Shown here: piece after piece, positions 24,682 to 38,060 of the stretch | Layout: the number at the start of each line of letters is the position of its first letter | How positions within the stretch are numbered: position 1 is the stretch's first letter | Source: Cryptomeria japonica | Lineage: Eukaryota; Streptophyta; Pinopsida; Cupressales; Cupressaceae | Length of the DNA stretch: 64,000 nt | Direction: 5' to 3' | Assembly: GCF_030272615.1 (NCBI RefSeq) | Contig: NC_081409.1 | Span: forward strand, 874,872,594 to 874,936,593 | Notes under the pieces: generated by a model | Seen by the model: the letters and a program-made list of their open reading frames with translations, nothing else | The model's database searches: none | Told to the model about the DNA's origin: nothing | Program-made: the position numbers and the translations under genes

Positions 24682-26233
24682 TGTTGGGAATATTGCATTA
24701 TAACAGACAATGAAATATGTTGGCATTTCATAAGGATATTGAGAAGGTTGTTGATGATTCTGGATATAACCGATTAAAGATGTTTACTGTCTTGATATTA
24801 TTATTTTGTCATTGATGTCAAGAAATTGATTTTCTAATTCAGTATGATGTTGTCATATCTTCATAAGTATGATATGAAGATTATAAAGGTGTTAGTAAAA
24901 GACACAAGAAAGAATATGATGAATAAGGCGATGAATAAGGTATTCAATGGGCAACTAGTACCGAGTCAGACAATGATGAGATCATGATGTTTAGATTGTT
25001 TTAACATCATACATATGTTGTAAAATGTAAAGCTTAATACAATACTATGTTATCAAGCAAAGAACTTAGTCAGTAAACCCTAAGGAACCTAGTCGGTGAA
25101 CCCTAAGCTTATCGCTATCGGTTAATGAAGGCGGAATGTCTACCGAGTGAAGTTTAGTATTCACCGAGTTGTTGTCGAGTTGCAACCAACCTATAACATA
25201 ATGCATTAAATGTTTACATGCATTATTTAATGAAGGAAGCTGATGAGCTAGAATTGATCAATGATTGGTGAGCCGTGAATGAAGTTTGTTAATGAATCTA
25301 AGGCAATGACAAGTCAGCATGAAGATCTACAGCTCAGATTGAACCGCAATACCTTGGCACAAGTTCCAAGACTAATATGCAAGTTCCAAGGCGGGGTAAA
25401 ACATTTTCAGATCAAAAGATGCATTGAACCTAGACAAGATTGAAGATCTAATGGCTATGATTGATCATGGGAAATGTGATCAAGGAGATTAAGCGGTTAC
25501 CTAATTATTTATAAATAGGAAACTGTTGATAAATAATGAATGCGGGCAAGTGTATGCACAAGGATGCTACATAGTGATTACCGAGCACAGAAGCTTGAAG
25601 ACCTGTTTGAATAACAAAGTATAGAAGCCCAAAAGATAGACAAGATTAGTTCTATGTCTAGATTGTATTGAACAAATAAGAATCTACATTAGCATTTTAG
25701 ATGTGAAGTTGCAGATAGATTTTATTACTGTTATTTTGTGAAAGTGATAGAAAATCTCTTAACCGAGCAGACTTAACAGTCTTATTTGTAAAACCCTCTA
25801 GCAAGGTGACATTCTGATTGAGTGTTTGAAATCTTTTAACAAGGTCACTTCTAACAAGGTGAAGATCCTAACAAATCTGAGGGAAATCCCTTAACCGGGT
25901 CACATCTAGCAATGTATTTGTAAACTTTAATAGGATTTTCTTCTAACCAAGCATACTCTAGAAAAGTATATTTCTTAGTGGGTCCGAAATCCCACAGTGG
26001 TTTTTCCCTATTTGGGTTTCCACGTTAAATCTGGTGTTATGAGGTTTATGATGTTCATATGATTTTGAGTTTACATGTTTAACAGTTTTGGTTATATTAC
26101 TGAAATATATGTTACCGAGGTTGAATCTGATGTTTTTATGGAAGATTAAGTTTGTATGATTCACCCCCCCCCCCCCCCCCTCTCATCTTGTTGGCTATTA
26201 GATATGTACTTATATTAAGTATCAGAACTATCA
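24682..26233 (+). repeat. 5' LTR of element D
   Basis: It starts TGTTGGGAATATTGC and ends 'cagaactatca' before the primer site. It carries TATAAATA at 25510 and the 'cccacagtggtttttccc' block near 26000. A run of 17 C at 26164-26180 matches a 12-C run in the 3' LTR (38987-38998). Confidence 0.88.
25510..25517 (+). promoter_or_regulatory. Probable TATA box of the element D LTR promoter
   Basis: TATAAATA is followed by 'ggaaactgttgataaa' and is conserved in the 3' LTR near 31748. Confidence 0.5.
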
Positions 26234-26235
26234 AT

Positions 26236-26247
26236 TGGTATCAGAGC
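26236..26247 (+). other. Primer-binding site of element D (initiator tRNA-Met)
   Basis: TGGTATCAGAGC lies two bases after the LTR end, an exact match to the expected tRNA complement. Confidence 0.85.
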
Positions 26248-26297
26248 TTTGGACTCCAGAAGGAAAGTTTGAAGGCACTTGAGTTAAAGATCCAAAG

Positions 26298-29200
26298 ATG
26301 TATAAGAGGGATGCACTGAAGCTAAACAAGTCAAGTTTCTCTACATGGCAGAAAAGGATGAAGCTACATCTATTAGGAGTTGGAGAATATGATGTATACT
26401 ATCTAGAAAATGATTTTATCACACCAAGCACCTATCCATTGACTATGGAAGAGATAAAGGCAAAGCAATAACATATTCAAGCAATGATTGAAATAACATC
26501 TGCATTGACCGATTCAGAGTTTAATGGTCTAGAAGGTTGCAATGATGCAAAAGGCAATGTGGGATAAGCTCATATCAGTATATGGAGGAGATGAACATGT
26601 TCAAAGAGCAAAAGTAGATAGTCTAAGAGGACAACTTGAATCTATGAGGAAGAATGAAGGTGAGAACATAACTCAGTATAGTACAAGACTAAAGGAGATT
26701 GTCATTCAAATCAAAGAAGCAGGTGGAACTATTGAAGAAAAGTATATAACAAGTAAGTTGTTAAGAACCCTTCTACCATCTTATCCAATCCGAGTCTTTG
26801 CAATCAATGAATTGAGGTCTGTACCTAATACGCCAGTTTCTTTAGATGCTACTATTGGTAAGCTACATGCATTTGAGTTAAGTAATTTTGATAATAGTGG
26901 ATCTTCGGTAAATAAAGTTGAATCTGCATTTAATTCTTTTCATCTTGATGAATCTAATGATTCCAATGAAAGAAAGTATAAGTACTCTGAAGGAGATCAC
27001 AGTGGAGCTAGTGAAAGATTTTGTAAGAACATGGAGGCAGTACACAAATTATATGAGGAAATCAGAAAGCAAGAAGAGTTTGAAGCACTATTAGCCAAAA
27101 GGTTACCGAGAGGCAAAGGTAAGTATAAAGGAAAACTACCTTTGAAATGTTTCAATTGTGATAAAATAGGACATATGGCTTCTAACTGTCCTGACGAAGA
27201 TTCTACTGAAAAGAGAGATTACCGAGATGATAGACAAAAAGATAATCATTACAGAGGACATCGAGACTTCAAAACAAGAGATAGAAAGACATGCCTAATA
27301 ACTGATGAGGAATCCAACAATGATAAATTAGATGAGACTGATATAGAAGAAGTAGTTTATGTGGCTATCAAGGATGGATCAGATGAAGAGAGGTATGAAG
27401 AAAAATCCCTAATATCTCACATAAACACTAATGATTCTTGGATTATAGATATTGGATGCTCACATCATATGACAAGAGATAAACACAAGTTTGTTATATT
27501 AGAAGATTATGATGGAGGCTATGTTAGATTTGGTAATGATGCACCAAGTCCGATGAGAGGTAAAGGATCTATAACACTTCTTGATAATGCAAGATGCAAT
27601 GATGTTTATTGGGTTGAAGGTTTGAAATACAATTTGTTGAGTGTAGCACAACTAAACAACACAGGTTACCGAATAGAATTTCAGAAGGGAATTGTCAAAG
27701 TTCATGACAAAAATGGAAAGTTAGCTGCTACCGGGACACAAACAAAAGGTAACACATTTCACCTTGACTCAATTTGGAATAAGTGTTTGCATGCAAAGTT
27801 AGATGATACCTGGTTATGGCATAAAAGGTTTTGTCATGTCAATTTTGATAATCTAATCAAAATAAGCAAGAAGCACAGAGTAAGAGGTCTACCGAGTCTT
27901 GAAAAACTTGAGAATGCTATGTGTCGAGGATGCCAGATGGGTAAGATGACAAGATCAAGTTTTACAAGTAAGTCTTACACTTCTAAAGGAATATTAGATC
28001 TAGTACACACTGATCTTTGTGGTCCTATAAAAGTTCAAAGTTATTATGGTGATAAATATTTCATACTATTTGTGGATGACTATTCAAGGATGATGTCAAT
28101 AATGTTTTTAAAAGAAAAATCAGAAGCTTTTCAAATGTTTGAATGGTACAAGGCAACAGTTGAAAATGAAACAGGAAGACAACTGAAATGTCTTAGATCA
28201 GATAGGGGAGGAGAGTTCACATCTGATGAGTTCAACTTATTTTGCAATGATCATGGTATTAAAAGACAAGTCTCTGCACCGAGAACTCCATAGCAAAATG
28301 GAATAGCTGAGAGAAGAAACAGATCTATTGTGGATTGTTCTAGAACGTCGATGATTGAAAACAAGGTGCCACAAACATTTTGGAGAGAAGCAATAAGCAC
28401 AGCAGTTTACACCTTGAACCGAGTTCAATTGAAGAAAGGTACTTTGAAGACACCATATGAAATCTGGTATGATAAGAAACCTAATGTGAGTTATTTTAAA
28501 ATCTTTGGAAGTAGATGCTATGTTCATAAAGATGATAGAAATGGCAAATTTGATCAGAAAAGTGAAGAAGGAACGTTTCTAGGTTATTCTTCTAGAATAA
28601 AAGCATTTAAATGTTTGATCAAATCATCTAACAAAATAATAGAAAGTGCAAATGTGAAAATTGATGAGTTTGCAGAAAGAAATGATGAAGGAAATTCCAA
28701 GGAACTAGAAGACTATGATGAATTTGTCTATGTTCAACCGAGAAGTCCTACCGAGAAGACTGTTGAAGAAAATGAAGAAATTATCTAGTTACTGAGTGAT
28801 GAAGAAGATTATATAGAGCCTACCGAGCCTGTATTAGCCAAGTATGTCAGAAGACATCATGCACTAAGTCAGATTATAGGAGACAAGGATGATCCAGTGA
28901 TGACAAGGAACAAACTGAGACAGAACACATGTTTGATATATGAATTTGAATCGAGAATAGTGAAAGAGGCATTTAACAGTGAAGATTGGATAAATACTAT
29001 GACAGAGGAGATTGATCAAATCAAGAAGAATGACACATGGACACTAATCCCAAGACCGAAGGACAAAAATATAATCGGTACAAAGTGGATTTTCAGAAAC
29101 AAGCTAAATGAAAAAGGAGAGGTCATTTGAAACAAAGCAAGACTAGTTTGCAAAGGTTATGCTCAAGAAGAAGGAATTGATTATGGTGAAACTTTTGTAC

Positions 29201-30469
29201 CTGTTGCTAGACTTGAAGGAGTAAAAACATTGTTGGCCTATGTTGCTTTCAAAAATTTCAAGATATATCAAATGGATGTCAAATTTGCATTTCTGAATGG
29301 ATTATTAGAAGAAGAAGTTTTCATTGAACAACCTAAAGGATTTGTTGAAGACAAGAATAAAGATCAAGTATGTAAATTGAACAAAGCTTTATATGGTTTG
29401 AAACAAGCACCAAGAGAATGGTATGAAATATTGCACTCATATTTGATTAAGATTGGTTTTATAAGGACAAGTGAGAACAACAACATGTACATGAAGAATG
29501 ATGAAAATGGAATACTGATCTCAGCCATATTTGTTGATGATATTATATTTTATGGAAATGACTCTTTATGAAAGAACTTTGGAAATCAAATGAGAAAAGA
29601 ATTTGAAATGTCATTAATTGGTGAGATAAAGTATTTTATAGGTTTACAAATACTGCAAATGAAAAATGAGATTTTCATTACTCAATCCAAGTACATAAAG
29701 GAAATCTTGAAGAAATTTGGAATGGAGGATTCAAAACCAGTAAGTACTCCTATGACTACCAACTGTAAATTATCAAAGAATGATGAACCTGCATTTGTTG
29801 ATGAGACACTTTACTGATCCATGATTGGAAAACTACAATATGTTGTTCACAGCAAACCAGATATAGAACAGGCAGTATGTATAGTTGTAAGATTCTCTGC
29901 AGATCCTAAGGAAACACACATGACAGCAATCAAAAGAATTTTTGGATACTTGAAAGGCACAGAGGATTATGGCTTAGTATATCAAAAAGGAAATGATTTT
30001 GATTTAAAAGTTTATACTGATGTTGATTGGGCAGGCAACATTGATGACAGAAAAAGCACAAGTGGAGGAGCTTTCTTTTTAGGAGAAAGACTAGTGAGTT
30101 GGCTTAGCAAGAAACAAGGATGTGTTTCACATTCAACAACAGAAGTTGAATACATTGCTGCAGCATTGAATTGTACCAACATTGCATGGATCAAACAATT
30201 GTTGGAAGGTATAAATGAGAAAGTTACCGAGCCAGTAACTATATTCTGTGACAATACTAGTGCCATTAATATTTCAAAGAATCCTGTTATGCACTCTAAG
30301 ACGAAGCACATATCTATCAAATATCATTATCTTAGAGAAGAAAGTGGTATTGGAGTATGTTAGCACAAAGGAACAAATAGCAAATATCTTCACCAAACCA
30401 CTACCAAGGGACACTTTTGAATATCTCAGAAGTAAGTTAGGGGTCCTACCCATATCTTCTACTCACTGA
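26298..30469 (+). pseudogene. Element D copia gag-pol (broken)
   Basis: Domains run in order. Gag (UBN2 type) begins at ATG 26298 and shifts frame near 26540. One intact zinc knuckle, CFNCDKIGHMASNC, lies near 27150. Protease reads 'IIDIGCSHHMT' near 27445, where the catalytic D-S/T-G has become D-I-G. The GAG-pre-integrase region has its His/Cys motif ('LWHKRFCHVNF', 'CRGCQMGK'). The integrase core shows 'HTDLCGP', 'FVDDYSR' and 'RSDRGGEFTSDEF'. Reverse transcriptase includes '[13 protein letters not shown]' and the active-site FVDD near 29536. RNase H has 'YTDVDWAG', 'EVEYIAA' and 'FCDNTSA'. Stops occur near 28291, 28786, 29128, 29569, 29815 and 30361, with a late frameshift before 'NIFTKPLPRDTFEYL'. 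This copy cannot be functional. Confidence 0.9.
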
Positions 30470-30699
30470 CCGAGTTCAGTGAAAGTATCAATCCGATGAA
30501 TCTAATGAATATCTTTTGGGAGTTGATGCTAATTTATACACTTTAGGATGTTTTCTAAAGGTGTACAGGAAATAATACAGAAAATATTACAGGGAACAAG
30601 AATTGAAGACAAATGCTCTGACCGAGACTCAATTGATACACAACAACAGGAAATAACTTCTTACAGAAAGTAATTATGTTTTAGTTCTTTACTTTTTGG

Positions 30700-30919
30700 C
30701 ATTGTTGTCAAAGGGGGAGAAGACTACTATAAAGAGAAAGCAGACCTATCAGGGGAGAAGACTAAAAGAAAACTGAGCAGACTACAGATTGGAAAGAAGA
30801 CTGAAAATAGGAGAAGTCTAATGTATGGGGGACAACATTTCAGTATTTCAGAATCACAGCAATCCAAATCTTTTAAGGTCAAATCAATTGGTTTTTCCAT
30901 CAATGCCAAAGGGGGAGAT
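30700..30919 (+). other. Polypurine-tract array of element D
   Basis: G-rich purine tracts lie near 30711 (caaagggggagaag), 30751 (aggggagaag), 30826 (gggggac) and 30908-30918 (aaagggggaga, adjoining the LTR). The first and last sit in 'tttgtcaaag' or 'atcaatgccaaag' phrases shared with A, C and E. Confidence 0.65.
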
Positions 30920-32291
30920 TGTTGGCAATATTGCAATATAATAGACAATGAAAGATTGTTGGCATTTCATAAGGATATTGAGAAGGTTGTTGATGATTAT
31001 GGATATAACTAATTAAAGATGTTTACTATCTTGATATTATTATTTTGTCATTGATGTCAAGAAATTGATTTGATAATTCAGTATGATGTTGCCATATCTT
31101 GAGAAGTATGATATGAAGATTATAAAGATGTCGGTAAAAGACACAAGAAAGAATATGATGAATAAGGGGATGAATAAGGTATTCAATGGGCAACTAGTAC
31201 CGAGTCAAACAATGATGAGATCATGATGTTTAGATTGTTTTAACATCATACATATGTTGTAAAATGTAAAGGTTAATACTATACTATGTTATCAAGCAAA
31301 GAACCTATTTAGTAAACCCTAAGGAACCTAGTCGGTAAACCCTAAGCTTATCGCTATCGGTTAATGAAGGCGGAATGCCTACCGAGTGAAGTTTAGTATT
31401 CACCAAGTTGTTGCCAAGTTGTAACCAAGCTATAATAGAATGCATTAAATGTTTACATGCATTATTTAATGAAGGAAGCTGATGAGTGGAACTGATCAAT
31501 GATTGGTGAGCCGTGAATGAAGTTTGTTAACGAATCTAAGGAAATGAAAAGTCGGCATGAAGATCTACAGCTCAGATTGAACCGCAATACCCTGGCACAA
31601 TTTCCAAGACTAATATGCAAGTTCCAAGGTGGGGTAAAATGTTTTTAGATCGAAAGATGCATTGAACCTGGACAAGATTGAAGATCTAATGGCTATGATT
31701 GATCATGGGAAATGTAATCAAGGAGATTAAGCGGTTACCTAATTGTTTATAAATAGGAAACTGTTGATAAACAATGAATGCGGGCAAGTGTATGCACAGG
31801 GATGCTACATAGTGATTACCGAGCACAAAAACTTGAAGACCTGTTTGAATAATAGAGTATAGAAGCCCAGCAGATAGACAAGATTATTTCTATGTCTAGA
31901 TTGTATTGAACAAATAAGAATCTACTTTAGCATTTTAGATGTGAAGTTGCAGATAGATTTTATTATTGTTATTTTGTGAAAGTGACAGAAAATCTCTTAA
32001 CCAAGTGGACTTGACAGTCTTCTTTGTAAAACCCTCTAGCAAGGTGACATTCTAATTGAGTGTTTGAAATCCTTTAAGAAGGTCACTTCTAACAAAGTGA
32101 AGATCCTAACAAATCTGAGGGAAATCCCTTAACCGGGTCACATCTAGCAATGTGTTTGTAATCTTTAATAGGATTTGCTTCTAACCGAGCATACTCTAGA
32201 AGAGTATATTTCTTAGTGGGTCTGAAATCCCACAGTGGTTTTTCCCTATTTGGGTTTCCACGTTAAATGTGGTGCTATGAGGTTTATGATG
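30920..32291 (+). repeat. 3' LTR of element D, left segment
   Basis: It starts TGTTGGCAATATTGC and follows the 5' LTR to 'gaggtttatgatg', where element B is inserted. The LTR resumes at 38869. Confidence 0.88.
32287..32291 (+). repeat. Target-site duplication of element B, left copy (TGATG)
   Basis: TGATG here and at 38869-38873 match perfectly. The uninterrupted D 5' LTR has a single 'tatgatgttcatatg' at the equivalent place, proving the insertion. Confidence 0.92.
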
Positions 32292-33087
32292 TGTTAGGGT
32301 TCCAACAGATACTGAGAGGGGGGGGGTGAATTAGTATCTAATCGGTAATAAGAATTTCTTAAGTTGAAACATGCAGAACATAATATAACAGTGTACCGAT
32401 ATGCAAGAAATAATGCAATAAATAGAATCAAGAATATCCACATGAAAAGTACACCATAACACAAGATGTTTAACGAGGAAACCCGGTGTGGGAAAAACCT
32501 CAGTGGGATTTGTGACCCACAATATTCACTCATTGGCCAATAAGAGAATATTACTTACAATAGGGGCCTGCACATGTAGGAAGGCCAACTACCTAGAGCT
32601 CACTACTCAATGGGAAGTCACACTGACTTACAATAAGGATTATATTAATCCAATGACTTGTACTACTTTATAATAGTATCTTCAATGCCAGATTCAGTAC
32701 CGGTTCTTACTTTATTCTTTACATATACCCTTGACCTATAAGTCGCACATTAGGTCTACCTAATAATTCCTTTTTTTCTTACATTACCTTTTTTTTAAAT
32801 GTCTACAATGATCTCCTTTATATACAAGAGTCATTTTACAATTTGCCAAGTCGGCTTACAATAATAAATAAAATATTACATAACAAAAATCATGTCGGCC
32901 TCTGTGTCGGTATACATCTTTTCTTCTGTGTCGGTGTCAGTGTCCTTGTTGATGCCAGTGCACTATCTTGCCTGTGTAATACTTGCCGGTATGATGCCTT
33001 ACCGGTGCCATAGGATTGCAAGGTTACCATCAATGACAAAACCTTCAATCACATACAATGTCTCATTGGAGTGTCCATATGCCAACA
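32292..33087 (-). repeat. 3' LTR of element B (left on the + strand)
   Basis: On the minus strand it runs from TGTTGGCATATG at 33087 to CCTAACA at 32292. It aligns with 38075-38868. Confidence 0.9.
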
Positions 33088-33250
33088 ATCTCCCCCTTTG
33101 GCATTGATGGAAACACTCATGAGAAATTTCAAAAAAGTATCAAAAAATGTGTAATCCAAAAATGTTTACCAAAAATGTGAGAGCTCCCCCTTAGCATATG
33201 ATTCCTATGTTTTGAACTTTCTCATCCCACTACTCCCCCTTTGGCATCAA
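33088..33250 (-). other. Polypurine-tract array of element B
   Basis: On the + strand these read as pyrimidine tracts: atctccccctttgg at 33088-33101 beside the LTR, 'ctcccccttagc' near 33184, and 'actccccctttggcatcaat' near 33231. They mirror the three tracts of element A. Confidence 0.7.
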
Positions 33251-33304
33251 TGACAAAGGTTGTCAAGATGTCAGTAGAGTTTGTAGTTACATCTATCCAT
33301 ATCC

Positions 33305-36300
33305 TCAACCCTGTAGCTGTGTAGTTATTATCTGAAAAAGATCTCCCAAAATTAGGTTTAAACTATCCATAAATTTCTTACTATCTTTTATTGTTGTCTC
33401 AGTTCTTTTTACTATACCAGTGAGATGTTGCAAATGCTTTGTTGGTGTTTTGTTGCCTTGTGTTAATGCCTCTGAGATTTCCTTCCGCAGGGATGCTAAA
33501 TAGTCCAATCTTGGACTCAGTTTAGATCTCAAATGCTTTGCCTTGTTTATTATTCTCTCTTTCTCTCTTTCCAGTTTGAGTAATTCTTCCTCAAAATTTG
33601 CTATCTTTTCTTCAAAAATTGATAATGAATCTGGTGAGTTGACAAAATTGTCTGCAAGTTTATTTATCTCATCCTATACCTTGCTTATTTTCTTGTCAAT
33701 ATCTATAGTCAAAAAGTTTGTTTTACATGTATCTTTATACAGATTTTTGTATTCTTTTAACAAACTACATAGTTCCAATAGAAATGTGTCAAAATCTCTA
33801 TTACACTTCTTTATTTCCTCATCAAAGAATTTATGTTTCTCTTTCTCTATCTTATCCTTTACTGATTCTTCCTTTATTTTCTCAATGTTTTCATAAATAA
33901 ATTTACAAAATGTATCCAATTGTCCTAAAGATTCTTTATTATCTATGTTACAGTTTGGAGTTATTACCTTCAAAATTGGTATAGAATCATCTATTGCTTT
34001 ATAAGCCTGTGAATTGCAATCAGTTATTTTCTTAATGGAGTCAAGTAGTAACTCAGTAACATTTGTTGACTTAAATGTTGATGATGATCCAATAATCTAA
34101 GTACCGGTGGAAGTAACCATGCTTGTATTGACCTTTGGCAGGTCAGTTTGTGTCTGCATTTCTTTTAGCACTGGTTTTCCCACTTCACTACTTACCGGTG
34201 GCACTGTTTCCTTATGAACCTATTCCGGAGCCTTTAGCTCTGTTGGTTTCTCTGTATGTTGTGTTGTCTCTATCTATGCCTCAGTCTCTACCTTTTTCTC
34301 TGTGTCCTCTACCGGTTTCTCTATTTCCCTTGCTACCAGAGACTCTTTAGCCATATCTGACTTGTCAGTTGTATCTTTATCAACTATTATGTTGATCTTT
34401 TGGGTATCAACATTTATAGTATATAGGACTTCAAAATTAGGATTGCTATCCTCTACATCCATACTTTCTGCTGCCGGTTGATCTTCAGTAGTTGTAATTT
34501 TCACAAGTGGGGGTAGGTTGTCTTTAACTTTTATGCTTGGTGGTCTCCAACTTTGCCTTTCCCCTTGTCCCTATCCTTCTGATATACTTTTATAGGCTTA
34601 GGTTTCCTGTATTCTTCTTGTTTTTCCTTGTCAACTAGGAATATATCCCAACCATCTTCTGTTTCCTCTGTTACTTCAGTAACTCTTCCTGCCATCAGTG
34701 AAATATGCTGGTGTGCAGTAGAGAATACTAACCGGTTTTCCTGAGCAATCAAATCATCAATTTCCTTGGGAGAGTTTACTAGATATATAGCAAGTAGTTT
34801 CTCTATTTTTATTTTTTTATCTAATTCTATCACTGCTTGTCTTCTGGCCTCAAATATTTTTAACAAATCATCAGGAATTTCATTTGCTACTTCCATCAAA
34901 AATTTCTTGTACATGTCCATATGCAGTATCACACTTTCCTCAACTTGCTCTTTGCAGATAGAGTGTCATAAATTTTTCTTATGTTTTTTCAATTTTCCTT
35001 CCTCTGTGATTTCATTTAGCAATATATCTAGAGGTGCCAAGTCATTGTTTGTCCTTTTCTTTTTCTTTGGTGTCAGCTTCTTCTTGGGTGTGACCTTTCT
35101 AACCAGAGATCTCAGTACTTGTTGCTTTTGCCTTGTCCTTCTAGGTGAAGGAGTGGTTGCCGGTGAGGGATCTCTTTTTCTAACAACTCTTTTAAAAGTT
35201 TTTGGCATGTCACCTTCCGAAGAAGTACCTACCGGTGATAGATGAGCTTCAAGTTGTGGAGCTGCCAACTCATCTTCTGTTATGCCGGTTTTCTTTAGTA
35301 CATCTTCCTTAATGGCCTTTGCTTCCCTGGATCCTTTCCTTACAAATGCCTCAACCTTCTTTACTCTTTTCTTTGATTGTATTTGGCTTTCTATAATCTC
35401 AGCACTACCAAATACTTCTTCCTTGGGTTCATTGGGGGCTTCCAGAAGTGCTTTAGCATAAGTTTCAACTATGTGATCATCTGTCTCATAGCCCATCTCG
35501 GTTACCCAAATTATCCTTGGGATGACCACTTCCATCCAGATTTAATCTTTCTTAATAGCAAAGCATATATCATCTTTGTATTTGTCTACTATTTTCTGAA
35601 ATAACCTTATTCTTCGCTTCATTTTGGTCTTCATTGCTTGGAAAAAGTCATGAATATTGTTCTCCTTGTTCTCACCCATGGTATTGAATAGTTCAGTTAA
35701 TTGTTTTCCTACCGGTATGTCATATCCAAGTTCTTTATAACCTATACCAGGAACCTATTTTGTTATGTGTAGCATTAGACATACTAATAGATTTCCAAAT
35801 CTGAAAGTTCCTTTCTTGTCCTTCTTTATCTTTCCAAGGTTGTCTATTAATTCATCCTTTAACCATTCACAGATGTCAATTTTTGCATTGTCTGTTACCA
35901 TATCATAAGCACTCTTAATGCATAAACTTGAAACTGAGTTAAGTCTGTTGGCATGAGTGGCTTTGTAACCTAATATCATACTTATGAATCTCACATTGAT
36001 ATCTTTTACATCATTAACCCTTAGAGATCTCTTATCGAATGTTGCACCAGTTATTTTTATAACTAGGTCATTTGGAACCTTCTTGGTTTTATCTGGTCTC
36101 TTACCGGTGGTCAGTAACCCTGTGACAGCTTTCATAGCTTCCTTGGTGATCTTATGGATTGCATCTAGCCATAAAAATTCTCCATGAACTCTACTTAACA
36201 CTATCCTAATCACATCCTTAGGGAATTCAGGAATGCTAAGGATTTCTGTGAATCCTAGGGTTTCAATAACCTTGTGTTCATCTTTAACATTTCCCGTATC

Positions 36301-36543
36301 ATCACATATTATGGTTTTATACATGGTTATGATTTCCTCATCTCCTAACTCTTCAATATTGCAGTGGATGTACATTCCAGGGTCTTCAACATATACAACT
36401 CCTTTAGGGATTTAAGAAAATGTACCTAAGGTATCATCCTTCTTTGCTATCTTGGGGACTAATTGAAATACGGGCCTGGGTCTTTTGATTACTTCAACAA
36501 TAGTAGGGTTTGCTATGTATTCAATTGCAGAGGTGGATGCCAT
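33305..36543 (-). pseudogene. Element B ORF2: about 1,080-codon protein of unknown function (broken)
   Basis: The minus-strand frame starts at ATG 36543 (MASTSAIEYIANP-like, matching A) and stops at 33305-33307, the same end as in A. It closely parallels A ORF2: conserved 'DINVRFISMILGYKATHANR', 'FRFGNLLVCLMLHITK' and 'IIWVTEMGYETDD', a Lys/Pro-rich linker with 'TPKKKLTPKKKK', and a C-terminal coiled coil ending 'ITTQLQG'. It has stops (for example near 35755 and 33533), a shift near 34520 and a damaged patch near 34950. Because A breaks at different sites, both descend from an intact coding ancestor. Confidence 0.78.
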
Positions 36544-36845
36544 GATTAAATACCGTTTACTACCTTGGATGGATGATTGCTTGGAGTGTGCTTGCTTCTT
36601 GCTCGAAATGCGTTAGCTCGGAATCTTCGCACTCTTTGAAAATTTGAAATCACGGTGAAATGAAATGGAGCCAAAACCTTATTTTTATAATGTCTTTTCG
36701 CCATCTACCACATTAATTGCATGTCGATTAAGTATTCACTTAACATTGTCTGCCGGTAATAAGTAATTTTCAACTTCTTATCTCTAACCGAGGGAATAAT
36801 TAGCATATGTGTCATTTGATTGCCAAACCCTCAAGGAAATTTTCT

Positions 36846-38003
36846 TCAATTAGATGAAGAACTTCCTACCGGTGGAGTACTACTCTATCCTGCCAGTGAA
36901 GCATCACTCTGTCCTAGCAGTGAAACATTTGTTGGTTCTACCGGTGGAGAATTATTCCCAATATTTAGATCAGCTTTTCTAATCAATTGCTTTGAGAATT
37001 CTTGCTTAACCTCTTCAACCTTTTCTTTACCTTTCAAGCTAGCACTTTTGTCGTCTACTGGTGTTCCTTTATTTCTACAAAATTTAGCAATATGCCCAAT
37101 TTTGTTACATGCATAACAAGTTACATTATTCTTCTGAATAGCTTTCTCATAACCTATGCCAGTTTGTGTTCTGCATTGATTTGATAAGTGTCCAAATCTT
37201 CCACAAACATAACATCTCACATTCATTCTGCAGTTCTCAGAGTTATGACCAACTTTGTTGCATTTTGAACATTGACCGGTGGGAGTATTGATATTCTGAT
37301 AATTCCTAGATCTACATTCATTTTCTCTATCACCATACTTTTTATAGTTAAAGCATCTTCCATTGAATTTATAAGCATTAGGTTGTCTTACCGGTTTGCT
37401 ATGATCCTAAGTATTTGCAGTACCAGAGCTTTCACCAACTTCAAAGCCAATTCCAGAAGTGTCACCGTTAGGTTTTTGATTCTTCAGCAAGGTACCAAGT
37501 TCCTCTGAGCTTTTCTTGAATTTTTCTTTGTGTTGATTTGTAGCTTCCAATTCCCTTTCCAAGATTTCTTTTTGTCTCATTAGTTCATTTGAGTCATTTT
37601 GAGTATGCATCAGATCTGTCTTCAACATGTCATTTTCATAGCTAAGTCTTGTGTTCTCATTTGCTGCATCACTTAGTCTTCTGGTCAATTCTTATTCATT
37701 CTTCTTCCTATCCTCAATCTCTTTGCAAAATCTCATAGTCATATCCTGTATTTCATTTTTTGTTGTCATGATCTCTTGTTTCAACTTGCTTATTATGTCA
37801 TTGAGTGATTCCTTTTCATCATTCTCATTTTGCAATTTTTCACAAAGTTCTCTTCTCTTATTTCTTGCAACAGTAAAATTTTCTTGAAGTGCCTGAATGA
37901 TATCCTGAGCAGCTCTCAAATCATCTTCTAATTTGATATTTTTCAATTTCTCTGCATCATAGTCTGTAAGAGCTCCTTCAAGTTGCTTCATCAGATTTTC
38001 CAT
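36846..38003 (-). pseudogene. Element B ORF1: coiled-coil, four-zinc-knuckle Gag-like protein (broken)
   Basis: It is 386 codons, the same length as A ORF1, from ATG 38003 to TGA 36846-36848. In-frame stops lie near 37689, 37404 and 36883. A long Glu/Lys/Asn-rich coiled coil precedes four zinc-knuckle positions. Three are intact: CSKCNKVGHNSENC, CYVCGRFGHLSNQC and CYACNKIGHIAKFC. The first has lost one Cys and its His. The Ser/Pro/Gly-rich tail ends in SSSSN as in A. A nucleocapsid-like function is inferred from the knuckles. Confidence 0.82.
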
Positions 38004-38060
38004 CTTTACCGGTGTCAAGATCTTCCTCAAGCTGTTAGACTTTTGAAAGTAGAGGACCAA

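Noticed and set aside
24467-24777. Three overlapping frames on both strands near 24.5 kb
   Set aside because: They conflict with each other and show no recognisable motif. A captured exon was considered but cannot be supported.
34766-35245. Plus-strand frame of 159 codons rich in Phe, Leu and Ser, resembling a membrane protein
   Set aside because: It is antisense to element B ORF2, so the apparent hydrophobic segments are an artefact of reading Lys/Glu-rich codons backwards.
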